Positions 1 through 8,937 of a stretch of DNA of 38,555 nt are shown here, piece after piece. The notes beneath the pieces are model-generated. The model made no database searches. It had not been told where the DNA came from and saw nothing but the letters and a program-made list of their open reading frames with translations. The stretch is taken from contig CAZDVQ010000040.1 in the NCBI GenBank assembly GCA_964508975.1, positions 1 through 38,555 of the forward strand, given 5' to 3'. The DNA is from CAZDVQ01 sp964508975 (GTDB lineage: Bacteria > Bacteroidota > Bacteroidia > Chitinophagales > Saprospiraceae). Both the position numbers and the translations under genes were made by a program. The first letter of the stretch is position 1, and the number at the start of each line of letters is the position of its first letter.

Positions 1-1
1 C

Positions 2-1207
2 TTGCCCTTTGGTATTGCGCATGTAAATTATCAGCTCCGGGGAACGGACTCGGATGAAGACGCTTTTTTTGTGGCTGAACTTGCCCAAAAATTGGGGGTG
101 CCTTTTCATAGCACGACCTATGATACTCGTAGCATTTTATCCGAGGAGATGCAGAACCTACAGTTGCTGGCCCGCGATATGCGCTACGCTTGGTTTTTGC
201 AAATTGCGAAGCAACACGATTATAAACAGATTGCCACGGCTCACCACTTGGACGATAGCCTGGAAACGGTGTTGTTGAACCTGAGCAAAGGGGCAGGTAT
301 CAGGGGATTGAGCGGTATTCCGTACCGTCGCGGGCGGATTATGCGCCCCATGATTCAGTGTACCCGTGCTGATATTTTGGCCTACGCAAAGGCGAACGGC
401 ATTGTACATCGCGATGACAGCTCCAATGCAAAAACGCTGTATACCCGCAATAAAATTAGGCACTTGGTGCTGCCCAGCCTGCGGGATATTAATCCGGCCC
501 TGAGTGAAACCTACCGAGATACCCGTAAAAACCTGCAAGAAACAGAAGCCTTGTATGCTTTTGCGGTGGAGCAAATCCTGGCTAAATTGCTGCAATATAC
601 CGAGCGCGACGAGTTACTTATTCCAATCGACGACTTGCTTAAAACACCTGCGCCAAGGAGTATTGTGTATGAAGCCTTGTTGCCATACCAGTTTTTAGCC
701 AGCCAGACGGATGATGTGATGGCCTTGCTAGACGCGCCAAGTGGTAAGCGCGTGCTATCACCAAGCCATATTTGCCTCAAAGATAGGGGCAGGCTGATCG
801 TGGCAAAACGCGAGCAGCAGTTACAGGAGTTGATTTACATTGAGCAGCCCGATGGACTATATGATTTTGTGCTGGGCACTTTGACCCTCGAAAACCAATT
901 GAAGCAGCCTGATGAAATAATCCGTTCAGCCCATGTAGCACAGTTGGATTTAGACAAGTTAGAGTTCCCACTTATCCTGCGGCCTTGGCAAGAAGGCGAT
1001 GTTTTTTGTCCGCTGGGTATGCAAGGTAAACAAAAGAAAATCAGCGACTTACTCATTGATCGTAAGCGTAGTATGCTGGAAAAACAAAACACCTGGGTGC
1101 TCATCAGCGCCGAGCAAATATGCTGGGTGTTGGGCGAGCAAATTGACGATAGGTTCAAGATAAGCCCATCGACCACGAGGCATGTAAAGTTTGAGTTAAC
1201 TTACTAA
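2..1207 (+). CDS. tilS: tRNA(Ile)-lysidine synthase, 5' end outside window
   Basis: TilS is the ATP-dependent enzyme that converts the wobble cytidine of the CAU-anticodon tRNA(Ile) to lysidine in the cytoplasm, so that it reads AUA. Visible in the partial protein (residues counted from the window edge): HHLDD at 81-85 followed by ETVLLNL, the HRDDSSN stretch at 136-142, RNKIRH at 149-154, and a C-terminal TilS domain from about 320 with KISDLLIDRKRS. These are typical of the family. The N-terminal PP-loop motif SGGxDS is not in the window because the reading frame runs off the left edge; the TTG at base 2 is not a credible start. The TAA stop lies 40 bases before the next gene on the same strand, which has its own possible promoter. 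Identification is firm; only the start is missing. Confidence 0.95.
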   Translation: MPFGIAHVNYQLRGTDSDEDAFFVAELAQKLGVPFHSTTYDTRSILSEEMQNLQLLARDMRYAWFLQIAKQHDYKQIATAHHLDDSLETVLLNLSKGAGIRGLSGIPYRRGRIMRPMIQCTRADILAYAKANGIVHRDDSSNAKTLYTRNKIRHLVLPSLRDINPALSETYRDTRKNLQETEALYAFAVEQILAKLLQYTERDELLIPIDDLLKTPAPRSIVYEALLPYQFLASQTDDVMALLDAPSGKRVLSPSHICLKDRGRLIVAKREQQLQELIYIEQPDGLYDFVLGTLTLENQLKQPDEIIRSAHVAQLDLDKLEFPLILRPWQEGDVFCPLGMQGKQKKISDLLIDRKRSMLEKQNTWVLISAEQICWVLGEQIDDRFKISPSTTRHVKFELTY

Positions 1208-1223
1208 AAAACCATTATCTTTA
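1191..1223 (+). promoter_or_regulatory. Possible Bacteroidota-type promoter for the acylase gene
   Basis: TTG at 1191-1193, a 22-nt spacer and TATCTTTA at 1216-1223 resemble the Bacteroidota consensus TTG-N(17-23)-TAnnTTTG, with the last base of the -7 box differing. It overlaps the end of tilS and lies 25 nt before the acylase ATG. The start region has no purine-rich Shine-Dalgarno sequence. Confidence 0.4.
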
Positions 1224-1247
1224 CGCAAACAAACAATACCCAAAAAC

Positions 1248-3710
1248 ATGCGTGGAATTCCGTTCTTATTATCGTTCATGATCAGCTTTGCATTGGTCTA
1301 TGCCTTGAACCAAAGTTGGTTCGTTGGTGGTAAGCCCATCCCCGCCTTTGGCAAGTTCATGAGTCCGTTTACCGGCTTTTGGCAAAATGCCGAGCCTAAA
1401 ACGCCACAATTATCCAATGTGAAAGCTCCTGGTTTATCAGGACCAGTTGAAGTGGTTTATGACGACCTGATGATACCGCACATCTTTGCCAACAACATGC
1501 TTGATGCAGCATATGTACAAGGCTATGTAACGGCCTCGATGCGCTTGTGGCAGATGGAATTCCAGACCCACGCCGCGGCTGGGCGTCTTTCTGAAATTTT
1601 TGGCGCTGGCGAAGACAAACGAATCTATAAATTTGATAAAAATCAGCGCCGTTTGGGCATGACCTTCGCTGCCGAACGTGCTTTGGCCGCCTTGAAAGAA
1701 TCACCAGAAGAGTTTGCTATCATTGAGCGTTATTCAGCTGGAGTAAATGCCTACATCGCCCAGCTCAGCGAACGTGATTACCCGGTAGAGTATAAACTCC
1801 TGGGCTATGCCCCCGAGGCATGGAACCCTTACAAAAGCTGCCTATTGCTCAAATACATGGCCCAGACTTTAATTGACCGTGCCGACGACCTTGGCAATAC
1901 CATCGCGTTGAAAAACTTGGGCCGTGCTGATTTCGACTACCTTTACCCAGAGTTTTTCGAAGGGCAATCGCCCGTTATCTCGGTACCTTCTTGGGACTTT
2001 TTCCCAGCCTTGATTTCAAAGCCTGACTCGATCAAGATGCCGCAGGATTTGATCTCCGATAACAGCAAACCCGAACGTAAACAAAACGAGATTTTCCTCG
2101 GCTCCAACAACTGGGCAGTAGCCGGTAGCAAAACGGCCAGCGGCAAACCTATCTTGTGTAACGACCCTCACTTGAACCTTAACTTGCCTTCTATTTGGTA
2201 TGCGGTTCAACTCCATACGCCTGAAACTAACGTGTACGGTGTGTCTATTCCAGGTGGCCCCGGCGTTATCATTGGCTTTAACGAGTTCATCTCTTGGGGC
2301 GTTACCAACGTGTCGCACGACGTTAAGGACTGGTATCAAATCCAATGGAAAGATTCAACCCAACAACAATACTTGCTCGATGGCCAATATGTGCCAAGCG
2401 ATCCACGTGTGGAAACATTCAAAGTGCGCGGCTGGGTCGAACCTCAACAAGATACCATCAAATACACCGTTTGGGGGCCAGTTGTGCACGATGATAAATC
2501 TAACCCACACGCCGGTATGGCTATGCGCTGGCTGGCCCATGATCCATCCAATGATTTTAGTACTTTCTTGCGATTGGATATCGCCAAAAGCTACGATGAC
2601 TACGTCAATGCCTTGAGCCGTTACGGTGCGCCTGCCCAGAACTTTGTGTATGCCGACAAAGAAGGCAACATCGCACTTTGGGTTAATGGCCGATTCCCCC
2701 TCCGCTACAAAGAACAAGGTCGCTTCATCCAAGATGGTAGCGATACCAAGAATAACTGGGCCGGTTTCATCCCGCATGCGCACAACCCGCACATGAAAAA
2801 TCCAGAGCGGGGCTTCGTGAGCTCGGCAAACCAACATTCTACCGATTTAACCTACCCTTACTATTACACGGGTAATTTTGAGCCTGACCGTGGTCGTTTC
2901 TTGAACGAACAACTGGCCAAAATGAGCGGTATTACAGTAGATGACATGAAAAAGCTGCAAGCCAATAGCACTTCCTTACAGGCTAGAGATTTCCTCCGGG
3001 CTGCACTGCCCTTGGTCAATACAGCTTCGCTTAACGCCGAAGGTAAGGCCATTTACGATGCCCTAGCCAAGTGGAACCACAGCTTTGATGCCGATAGCGA
3101 GTTGCCCGCTTTCTTCCTAAATTGGTACGAAGAAGCTTATAACCAAACCTACGACGAGGTGGTTAAACACATGGCTTGGCCAGAACAATGGCAGTTCCAA
3201 TATATGATTGAAAAAGATACGGCCAGTAAATTTTTCGACCATAAGGAAACCCCAAAAGTTGAACAAGCCACCGATATCATCACAGATGCCTTTAACCAAA
3301 CCTTGGAAAAAATAGCCCAGTGGAAAACGGACAATAAAGCCGAAAAAATCACCTGGGCAGCTTACGCCAACCACGGGGTTAGGCACTTGATTCCTGGTTT
3401 AGGTGCATTTAGCTATGAAGGCTTGCTCATTGGCGGACACGGTTCTGCCCTTAACGCCACCAACACCCGCAAGGGTCCAAGTGGCCCTATCACGGCGGGC
3501 CCGTCATGGCGTATGATTGTGGATTGGGCCTCGGGTCGTCCGCAAGCCCAAGTGGTTTACCCTGGCGGACAATCGGGCAACCCCGGTAGTGTACACTACA
3601 ATAGCATGCTCGAGCGCTGGAGCAAAGGCGAGTATTTCGAGGCATTATTCTTGAAATCGGCCGATGAGCAAAACAACCGTATCCTAACCCGTCAAACCTT
3701 TAGCAAATAA
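1248..3710 (+). CDS. Penicillin acylase family protein (Ntn hydrolase), exported
   Basis: Family members are N-terminal-nucleophile hydrolases that cleave an acyl chain from an amide, for example beta-lactam side chains, acyl-homoserine lactones or lipopeptides. They are exported as one precursor and cut autocatalytically into alpha and beta chains. Here a hydrophobic N-terminus (about residues 3-22) fits export. The GSNNW motif gives the predicted nucleophile Ser286, which would be the first residue of the beta chain. It is followed by the conserved NDPHLNLNLPSIWY stretch, by GPGVIIGFNEFISWGVTN, and near the C-terminus by SVHYNSMLERWSKGEYF. At 820 aa the length is normal for the family. The substrate cannot be deduced. 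The stop overlaps the next start by one base (TAATG), so the two genes are probably co-translated. Family call firm; an AHL-acylase role would be a guess. Confidence 0.93.
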   Translation: MRGIPFLLSFMISFALVYALNQSWFVGGKPIPAFGKFMSPFTGFWQNAEPKTPQLSNVKAPGLSGPVEVVYDDLMIPHIFANNMLDAAYVQGYVTASMRLWQMEFQTHAAAGRLSEIFGAGEDKRIYKFDKNQRRLGMTFAAERALAALKESPEEFAIIERYSAGVNAYIAQLSERDYPVEYKLLGYAPEAWNPYKSCLLLKYMAQTLIDRADDLGNTIALKNLGRADFDYLYPEFFEGQSPVISVPSWDFFPALISKPDSIKMPQDLISDNSKPERKQNEIFLGSNNWAVAGSKTASGKPILCNDPHLNLNLPSIWYAVQLHTPETNVYGVSIPGGPGVIIGFNEFISWGVTNVSHDVKDWYQIQWKDSTQQQYLLDGQYVPSDPRVETFKVRGWVEPQQDTIKYTVWGPVVHDDKSNPHAGMAMRWLAHDPSNDFSTFLRLDIAKSYDDYVNALSRYGAPAQNFVYADKEGNIALWVNGRFPLRYKEQGRFIQDGSDTKNNWAGFIPHAHNPHMKNPERGFVSSANQHSTDLTYPYYYTGNFEPDRGRFLNEQLAKMSGITVDDMKKLQANSTSLQARDFLRAALPLVNTASLNAEGKAIYDALAKWNHSFDADSELPAFFLNWYEEAYNQTYDEVVKHMAWPEQWQFQYMIEKDTASKFFDHKETPKVEQATDIITDAFNQTLEKIAQWKTDNKAEKITWAAYANHGVRHLIPGLGAFSYEGLLIGGHGSALNATNTRKGPSGPITAGPSWRMIVDWASGRPQAQVVYPGGQSGNPGSVHYNSMLERWSKGEYFEALFLKSADEQNNRILTRQTFSK

Positions 3711-4066
3711 TGAAAAGCATCATAATTCTAGTACTATTTATCGTTTTGGCCTTTATCGCCCAACTCATGTTGCCCTGGTGGTCGCTATCGGTCGTTGCAT
3801 TCCTCATGGGTATGTTTGGCGGGCTAAAGCCAGCTTCTGCTTTGCTTACTGGCGTCCTCGGCGGACTACTGCTTTGGGGTGGATACAGTTTTTACCTCAA
3901 CCTCGCTAACGATAGTCTACTAGCCAACAAGGTAGGTCAAGTGCTGGGCGGCTTGAGCGGCAACGGCATGGTATTAGCCACGGCTGTGCTGGGCGCTGTA
4001 CTCGCTGGCCTAAGCATGTGGAGCGGCGCTTTGGGCGCAAAGCTCTTCGTTAGAGAGCGGAGTTAG
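3710..4066 (+). CDS. Small hydrophobic membrane protein, unknown function
   Basis: A protein of 118 aa, nearly all hydrophobic, with about four predicted membrane segments (approximately 3-20, 22-40, 43-62 and 86-110) and a short basic C-terminus (FVRERS). I recognise no family. Its ATG shares its first base with the stop codon of the penicillin acylase gene, an arrangement that usually reflects translational coupling. The pair therefore probably forms an operon, and the protein may act at the inner membrane next to the exported acylase. That functional link is inferred from position only. Confidence 0.75.
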   Translation: MKSIIILVLFIVLAFIAQLMLPWWSLSVVAFLMGMFGGLKPASALLTGVLGGLLLWGGYSFYLNLANDSLLANKVGQVLGGLSGNGMVLATAVLGAVLAGLSMWSGALGAKLFVRERS

Positions 4067-4105
4067 TTCATTTAACTATGAACGATGAACTATGAATGAT
4101 GAACT
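4067..4105. repeat. AT-rich TTCAT-type short tandem array
   Basis: Degenerate head-to-tail copies of a seven-base unit, readable as AACTATG or ATGAACG on the plus strand, start directly after the stop of the preceding gene. Similar arrays sit beside the GC-rich repeats elsewhere in the window (20512, 24299, 36410, 37036), so it looks like a companion of those elements rather than gene sequence. Confidence 0.6.
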
Positions 4106-4163
4106 GTTGTAAATGAGTCACTAGTCATTTCATCGCTTTATCTTTTCATCATTTTATCATTTT

Positions 4164-4295
4164 GGGCCTCCGCCGCGATGCGGCGGCGCAGCCTTCCGGG
4201 GTTCGCTTTGCTCCGTGCTACGCACCAGCGCCAGAGGCGCTGCCCTCCAGGCTGCTAGGCCGAGTAGTGTTCTGGCGAGTCCAATCAGCACATTA
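4164..4295 (+). repeat. Family A palindromic repeat, copy R1 (long-tail subtype)
   Basis: Shares the family framework with copies R2-R8: a GGGC start after a T-run, CTCCGTGC, TACGCACC, then GCCCTCC. Stems are CCGCCGC/GCGGCGG near the start and AGCGCC/GGCGCT after GCACC. From about 4252 it carries an alternative tail (GGCTGCTAGGCCGAGTA... to CAGCACATTA) that recurs only in R4. It lies between the membrane-protein gene and the lipoprotein gene and occupies the space where a promoter for the latter would be expected. Confidence 0.8.
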
Positions 4296-4320
4296 GCACA
4301 TCAAAAATCTGCACATCAAT

Positions 4321-4971
4321 ATGCTTAAAATCGTAAACATATTTGCAGCCGCCATACTGTTAGTTGGTATGGCATCTTGCTCAAAGCGCCAGTCTACCGA
4401 TACTCAAACACCAAACCCAACAACGCCCCAGGCGCTGCAAGAAGATAAAGGTTCGTTGAATATTAAAAGTGGAAGGAGCCTTTTTCGAGGAAGTGGCGGT
4501 AGGTCTCAATCTAGGCTACTGGATGATTTATATGATGAACTTGTTACAAAAACACCAGAGCTCCAAAAATTAGAAGACGATTTAGTCAATTATAATGAAA
4601 TGCTCTATCCATTGGAAGAAGCATACGCTGCCTATAATGGTAATTCAACACAGTATTACCACTTAGCCAACGAGAAGGCTAACGGCATTACCGATAGTTT
4701 ATTCAAGGTTAAAATTAATGCAATCATCGCAGCAAGTAGTGAAAAGTACTTAAATAAAACTGCTGACTTAAAATCCTTGCTCAGCCAAATAGACCGCAAC
4801 AAAACAAGTTTAGACGATTACTACATCGCAATGAAAATCATCTTAACCTTGCCCATGATAGAGACCTATCAAGACAATGAAAAACCAGACCAAAAGCCAT
4901 ACCGCGACTTGATACAGTTGCAGGAAGACTTAATCAAAAGGATGTTGGGTTTTATCCCTGCGGTACGGTAA
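4321..4971 (+). CDS. Predicted lipoprotein, unknown function
   Basis: A protein of 216 aa with a lipoprotein signal peptide: a short basic start, a hydrophobic core IFAAAILLVGM, and a lipobox-like MASC placing the lipidated cysteine at residue 20. A Thr/Pro/Gln-rich linker follows (about 21-45). The rest is polar and predicted mostly helical, with a run of acidic residues around 80-110. No recognised domain. The gene stands alone on the plus strand, bracketed by inverted copies of the family A repeat (R1 upstream, R2 downstream) and followed by a strong terminator. I see no TAnnTTTG box between R1 and the ATG, so its promoter is unclear. Probably an envelope lipoprotein; function unknown. Confidence 0.8.
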   Translation: MLKIVNIFAAAILLVGMASCSKRQSTDTQTPNPTTPQALQEDKGSLNIKSGRSLFRGSGGRSQSRLLDDLYDELVTKTPELQKLEDDLVNYNEMLYPLEEAYAAYNGNSTQYYHLANEKANGITDSLFKVKINAIIAASSEKYLNKTADLKSLLSQIDRNKTSLDDYYIAMKIILTLPMIETYQDNEKPDQKPYRDLIQLQEDLIKRMLGFIPAVR

Positions 4972-4996
4972 CGTATAATTACACAACACTTACTAC

Positions 4997-5036
4997 AAAA
5001 AAAAAGCTACCTACTTGCAAGTAGGTAGCTTTTTTT
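4997..5036 (+). terminator. Bidirectional intrinsic terminator
   Basis: A perfect palindromic stem centred at about 5017 (AGCTACCTACTTG paired with CAAGTAGGTAGCT) is preceded by an A-run and followed by a T-run, so it can end transcription from either side. It serves the lipoprotein gene directly and could also catch minus-strand transcription from the 1099-aa gene, whose stop is about 235 bases away. Confidence 0.9.
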
Positions 5037-5103
5037 ACGCTAACGTGTAATGGGGCTATATTATGTTTAAACCTTTTTTTGGGGCTAGCCAGTGCAAAAA
5101 GCC

Positions 5104-5205
5104 TGCGTTAGCTGACCGGAGGGCAGCCGCGCTAGCGGCTGGTGCGAAGCACGGAGCAAAGCGAACCCCGCAGGGCAGCGGCGACGCGCTAGCGGCGCAA
5201 CGCCC
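5104..5205 (-). repeat. Family A palindromic repeat, copy R2
   Basis: Reads in reverse as GGGCGTT, a GC-rich stem (GCGCCGCT.. /..GTCGCCGC), GGGGTTCGC, CTCCGTGC, TTCGCACC, the stem AGCCGC/GCGGCT, then GCCCTCCGGTCAGCTAACGC. Inverted relative to R1; the pair brackets the lipoprotein gene. It lies 65 bases beyond the stop of the minus-strand 1099-aa gene. Confidence 0.85.
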
Positions 5206-5270
5206 AAAAAAACAACATCATAAGTAGGCTAGTCCGTGAGGTACGTTAAAGCCAATAATAGACACCAAGC

Positions 5271-8200
5271 CTATTGGCGAATCCAAGTATTGCCATTATC
5301 TGGCTGGCAAATGGTACAGTTAAAGTTCAATGGACCAACCGTTTCCGTTTGGCCACAAGGTGTAACCACACTGAAATTAACCTGGCCACTACTACCGCTT
5401 GTTGGTACGATACAGTAATTAGCTACAGGACCGTTACCAGCGCATAAACCTTGTCCGGAGAGATAGGTATAACTACAAACATACCCAGCAGGCAAGGTGA
5501 TTTGAGGTGGCGCTACACAAGTGCCTTGTTGAGGGCTGTACGCAGCCAATGCCAATGGTGCATTGCTTGGTGGAGTTACGCTTACCGCAATGGTACAAGT
5601 ACCGGTACTGTTATCCGTGATGCTTAAGTTCAGCGTACCCGAACTAATAGGGTAGGGGCCAAATGAACTCGCTGCACCGTAAGTGCCTTGTGCTGTTGCA
5701 CCACCAGGCAAGCCTGAAACGGTGTATGTTGCACCTAACTGTGTACCGGTAGGGTTAAGCGTAAAGCTGTAGGTATCGTCGGCTGTAGCCGTAGTAGCTT
5801 GGTTATTACAACTGGCGGGGGTAACTATTAATCCGCTACCCGTAAGGTTACATGGCGCAACGTTTGAGCAAGAAGCCGGTGCCGTAACCGATGCACTGAA
5901 ACTACATGCGCCTGCACCGTTATCTTCAATGCTTAGCACGAAGTTACCAGCCGAAATCAAGAACGGCCCGAAGGTAGTGGCAGCGCCATAGTTACCGGTG
6001 GTACTACCTGCATAACCAGCAGGGAAGCCCGATACAGTGTAACCCGCAGCCAAGTTTAAACCACCAGGGTTCAAGGTAATGGTGTAAGTGTCATCTGCTG
6101 GGATTGTATTGGTACCGTTGTTGTTGCAAGTGCCGACTACTAATCCAGCGGCATTCAACAAACAGGCATTTGAACAAGAAGCAGGAGCGCTTACACTCGC
6201 TGTTGTTGAACAACCCGTTGGGGCATTATCTTCAATGTTCAAGGTAAAGTTACCCGACGAAATGAGGAAGGGCCCGAAGGTAGTTGTTGTACCATAGTTG
6301 CCAGTTGTTGGTCCTGCATATCCACTCGGGAAACCAGAAATCGTATAACCAACGGCCAAATTTACACCACTGGGGTTCAGGGTTATGGTGTAGCGGTCGT
6401 CGGCAGGGTTAGATGGTGTACTATTATCGTTGCAGGCACCAACCAACAAGCCGTTAGCGCTAAGCGAGCAGCTGTTTGAACAAGAGGCTGGTGCTGTTAC
6501 GCTAGCCGTTGTATTACAAGCGCCCGCACCGTTATCTTCGATGCTTAAGTTAAAGCTACCAGCAGAAATCAAGAATGGGCCAAATGTAGTAGCTGAACCA
6601 TAATTACCCGTCGTGATACCCGCATAACCTGCTGGGAAACCTGTTACGGCGTAACCCGCAGCCAAATTTGTACCCGTAGGGTTGAGTGTAATGGTATAAG
6701 TATCATCGGCAGGGTTTGAGCCAGTACCAGCATTATTACATGCTCCAACGGCTAAGCCACTGCTTGCTAGCACACAAGCATTAGAACAAGACGCAGGTGG
6801 TGTAACTGGAGCGGTACGGTTACAGGCACTTGCTCCATTGTCTTCAACGGTTAAGGTAAAAGTTCCCGCTGAAATCAAGAAGGGCCCAAAAGTAGTAGCC
6901 GAGCCGTATGTGCCAGTCGTTGCGCCAGCATAGCCAGCAGGGAAGCCTGAAACCGTATAGCCAGCGGCCAGTGCCGAGCCTGTAGGGTTTAGTGTAATGG
7001 TATAAGTATCGTCGGCGGCGTTTGAGCCGGTGCCGTTGTTGTTGCAAGTACCAACAACAAGACCTGCATTGGCTACATTACAGGCAGGACAACTATATGC
7101 CCTGGTAGCGGTAAACGTACAGTTTGCAGGGCTAGGCTGCGTTTGCGTAAACGTGAACAATACGTTGTTGATTTCAATGGTAGAGGCCGTCCACGTACCA
7201 TCGGCGTTAGCCCAGCCAGTAGGGACAAAAGTGGTGTTTACGCCAGAGTTGTTGAATGTATTGGGATAAACGTATACCTCAATCACAGAGCTAGAGTTGA
7301 ATGTTGCTCCCGCAGCGTTGATTTGTGCTAGCGTAAAGTTTAAGTTTTGTGGTGCAGTGGTGTACATCACATCCGAAACCACGATACCATCCACATAAAC
7401 GGTAATCCAAAAATCAGTGTTGGCCGTGCCGGGAGGGTTGAACTGGTAGCCTGCAAAGTTTACAGAGAAACCGCCACTAACGGCTTGACCACCAATACCC
7501 GCGGGGCCTGTAGTAACGTATGCTGAGTTGTTTACGCCACCAAAAGGACTGTTCTCAACCGTAACAGAACTCGTTAAAGCTGGTGTGGTATAGGTAATCG
7601 GAACAGCAGGTCCACCCGTTGCACAGCAACTTGGCCCGCCAGAAGGACCGTTATAGGTAATGCTAAAGGTTTGGTTACCAGAAGCCCCTGGCGCAACAGC
7701 CGTTGCTGGGTTAGGGCTAATGGTAAAGATTGTACCTATGGCCGCAGCCGCACAGTCGTTATTGGGTACAACATCCCAAGCACAGGTGCTGCTGTTAAAG
7801 TTGATTGAAACTAAATCCGAAACCTGTGTAGGCAATGAAGGATAAACCGTGATATTCTGACTACCAGATGACAATACCGCACCACTTTGGTTACAGGTTA
7901 TCGACCAACTTACTGTTCGTGTAACCGTAGTACAGAAGTTAGGGTTGCTGAAAGTGATTGGCAAGTTCAAGTCTGCACAACTGGCCAAGGCAATGTTCTG
8001 CGTGCCAGAAGGGGTTGTGACCACAGCCGTAGCTGCTGAAATATTGACCGGCGTAGAGAAGCCTTGATTGGTCTGGGCGGCATCAAAGTTGGCATCGTTG
8101 AAAGAGGCTAAAACGGTACCAGTAGATGATGTCACTGTAATTACACCTGCTCCGTCAAGACCATCACCAAAGTCATCGTAAATGTAAATAGTGTACGCTG

Positions 8201-8570
8201 TACCCAAGGTAGCTGCCGATAATGGTCCAACGGTTACGTTGATGACTTGGTTATTCGCATATACCGTACCACCTGAACCTACAGAGGTTGGAGGACCAGG
8301 TAATAAACCTGCTGTTGCTACAACCGCCCCAGTAGTGTTGCTCACGATTTCCCAAGAGATTTCATCGGCAAAGGAGCCTGCATTACCCGTTACGGTAAAC
8401 GTAATGGTGCCTGGGCACGCAGTGTTCTGGATGTCAAATACAAAAGCTTGACCAGCACAGGCTACGTTAGGGCTAGCGGGTGTAGCGCTATACGACGGAC
8501 ATTGAGCGTTTACCTGTAAAGCGGTGAAACACAAGCCCAAAAAGAGCATTAAGTTGTTTAACTGTTTCAT
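5271..8570 (-). CDS. Secreted protein with five tandem ~102-aa repeats
   Basis: A 1099-aa protein with a clear signal peptide (MKQLNNLMLFLGLCFTALQ, cut near VNA-QC). The first about 490 residues are beta-rich and Cys-containing with no domain I can name. Then come five consecutive repeats of about 102 aa with the pattern C-x7-GL-x-VG-x-CN, DDTYTITLNP, SGFPAGYAG, FGPFLISAG, IEDN, PASCSN. The last repeat is the most diverged. The C-terminus ends in CQPDNGNTWIRQ and contains neither a type A nor a type B T9SS sorting domain, unlike the other large proteins here. The ATG overlaps the stop of the upstream 82-aa gene by one base, so translation is probably coupled. Likely a surface or extracellular protein; function unknown. 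The missing sorting domain may mean another export route or loss of the 3' end. Confidence 0.85.
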   Translation of the reverse strand: MKQLNNLMLFLGLCFTALQVNAQCPSYSATPASPNVACAGQAFVFDIQNTACPGTITFTVTGNAGSFADEISWEIVSNTTGAVVATAGLLPGPPTSVGSGGTVYANNQVINVTVGPLSAATLGTAYTIYIYDDFGDGLDGAGVITVTSSTGTVLASFNDANFDAAQTNQGFSTPVNISAATAVVTTPSGTQNIALASCADLNLPITFSNPNFCTTVTRTVSWSITCNQSGAVLSSGSQNITVYPSLPTQVSDLVSINFNSSTCAWDVVPNNDCAAAAIGTIFTISPNPATAVAPGASGNQTFSITYNGPSGGPSCCATGGPAVPITYTTPALTSSVTVENSPFGGVNNSAYVTTGPAGIGGQAVSGGFSVNFAGYQFNPPGTANTDFWITVYVDGIVVSDVMYTTAPQNLNFTLAQINAAGATFNSSSVIEVYVYPNTFNNSGVNTTFVPTGWANADGTWTASTIEINNVLFTFTQTQPSPANCTFTATRAYSCPACNVANAGLVVGTCNNNGTGSNAADDTYTITLNPTGSALAAGYTVSGFPAGYAGATTGTYGSATTFGPFLISAGTFTLTVEDNGASACNRTAPVTPPASCSNACVLASSGLAVGACNNAGTGSNPADDTYTITLNPTGTNLAAGYAVTGFPAGYAGITTGNYGSATTFGPFLISAGSFNLSIEDNGAGACNTTASVTAPASCSNSCSLSANGLLVGACNDNSTPSNPADDRYTITLNPSGVNLAVGYTISGFPSGYAGPTTGNYGTTTTFGPFLISSGNFTLNIEDNAPTGCSTTASVSAPASCSNACLLNAAGLVVGTCNNNGTNTIPADDTYTITLNPGGLNLAAGYTVSGFPAGYAGSTTGNYGAATTFGPFLISAGNFVLSIEDNGAGACSFSASVTAPASCSNVAPCNLTGSGLIVTPASCNNQATTATADDTYSFTLNPTGTQLGATYTVSGLPGGATAQGTYGAASSFGPYPISSGTLNLSITDNSTGTCTIAVSVTPPSNAPLALAAYSPQQGTCVAPPQITLPAGYVCSYTYLSGQGLCAGNGPVANYCIVPTSGSSGQVNFSVVTPCGQTETVGPLNFNCTICQPDNGNTWIRQ
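5566..7085 (-). repeat. Five tandem coding repeats of 306 bp
   Basis: Units begin at about 7083, 6777, 6471, 6164 and 5855 on the minus strand. Each encodes about 102 aa with the invariant blocks DDTYTITLNP, GYAG and FGPFLIS. The spacing is close to 306 bases throughout, so the array arose by in-frame duplication inside the 1099-aa gene. Confidence 0.85.
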
Positions 8571-8818
8571 TATTCGGCGTTTTTAGGGTTATTGGTCACG
8601 CGTCCTGTACGAACAGCTTTGGTTTGCATCCGTGTTCCCACGGTACTGGTTTGGCCTTTGGCTTGCATTTGCTCAACCTTGGTGGAGGCTGCTGGTAACT
8701 TGGCCTTGGCTGGTTTTGCCTCGTTTGATGTGCTAGTGCTAGGCTGGGTAACCTGCGCGGCTAACAACTGGACAAAACAGCAAAACAACATGGTGGAGAG
8801 TAGTTTTTGTAGTTTCAT
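8570..8818 (-). CDS. Small secreted protein, first gene of a two-gene unit
   Basis: An 82-aa protein with a signal peptide (MKLQKLLSTMLFCCFVQLLA, predicted cut after AAQ near residue 22). The mature part is about 60 residues, rich in Lys, Thr, Ala and Gln, without hydrophobic core or cysteines, so it is probably disordered and basic. No family recognised. Its TAA shares a base with the ATG of the 1099-aa protein on the same strand, and both begin with a leader, so the two are expected to be made together and may act together outside the cytoplasm. The short length lowers confidence, but the leader and the overlap support a real gene. Confidence 0.7.
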   Translation of the reverse strand: MKLQKLLSTMLFCCFVQLLAAQVTQPSTSTSNEAKPAKAKLPAASTKVEQMQAKGQTSTVGTRMQTKAVRTGRVTNNPKNAE

Positions 8819-8937
8819 TGTTTTAGGGTATTTTGATATAAATACAAAATATTTTTTGGCATCAGGCCAAGTAGAAGCAAATATAGAAAAGCAGATTTGA
8901 TTTTACACCAAATCTGCCTTAATTAATGTATTAAAAT

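Noticed and set aside
5252..5276. Hairpin CCAATA/TATTGG at the end of the 1099-aa gene as a terminator
   Set aside because: Only six paired bases, overlapping the stop codon and without a T-run; the bidirectional terminator at 4997-5036 is a better candidate.
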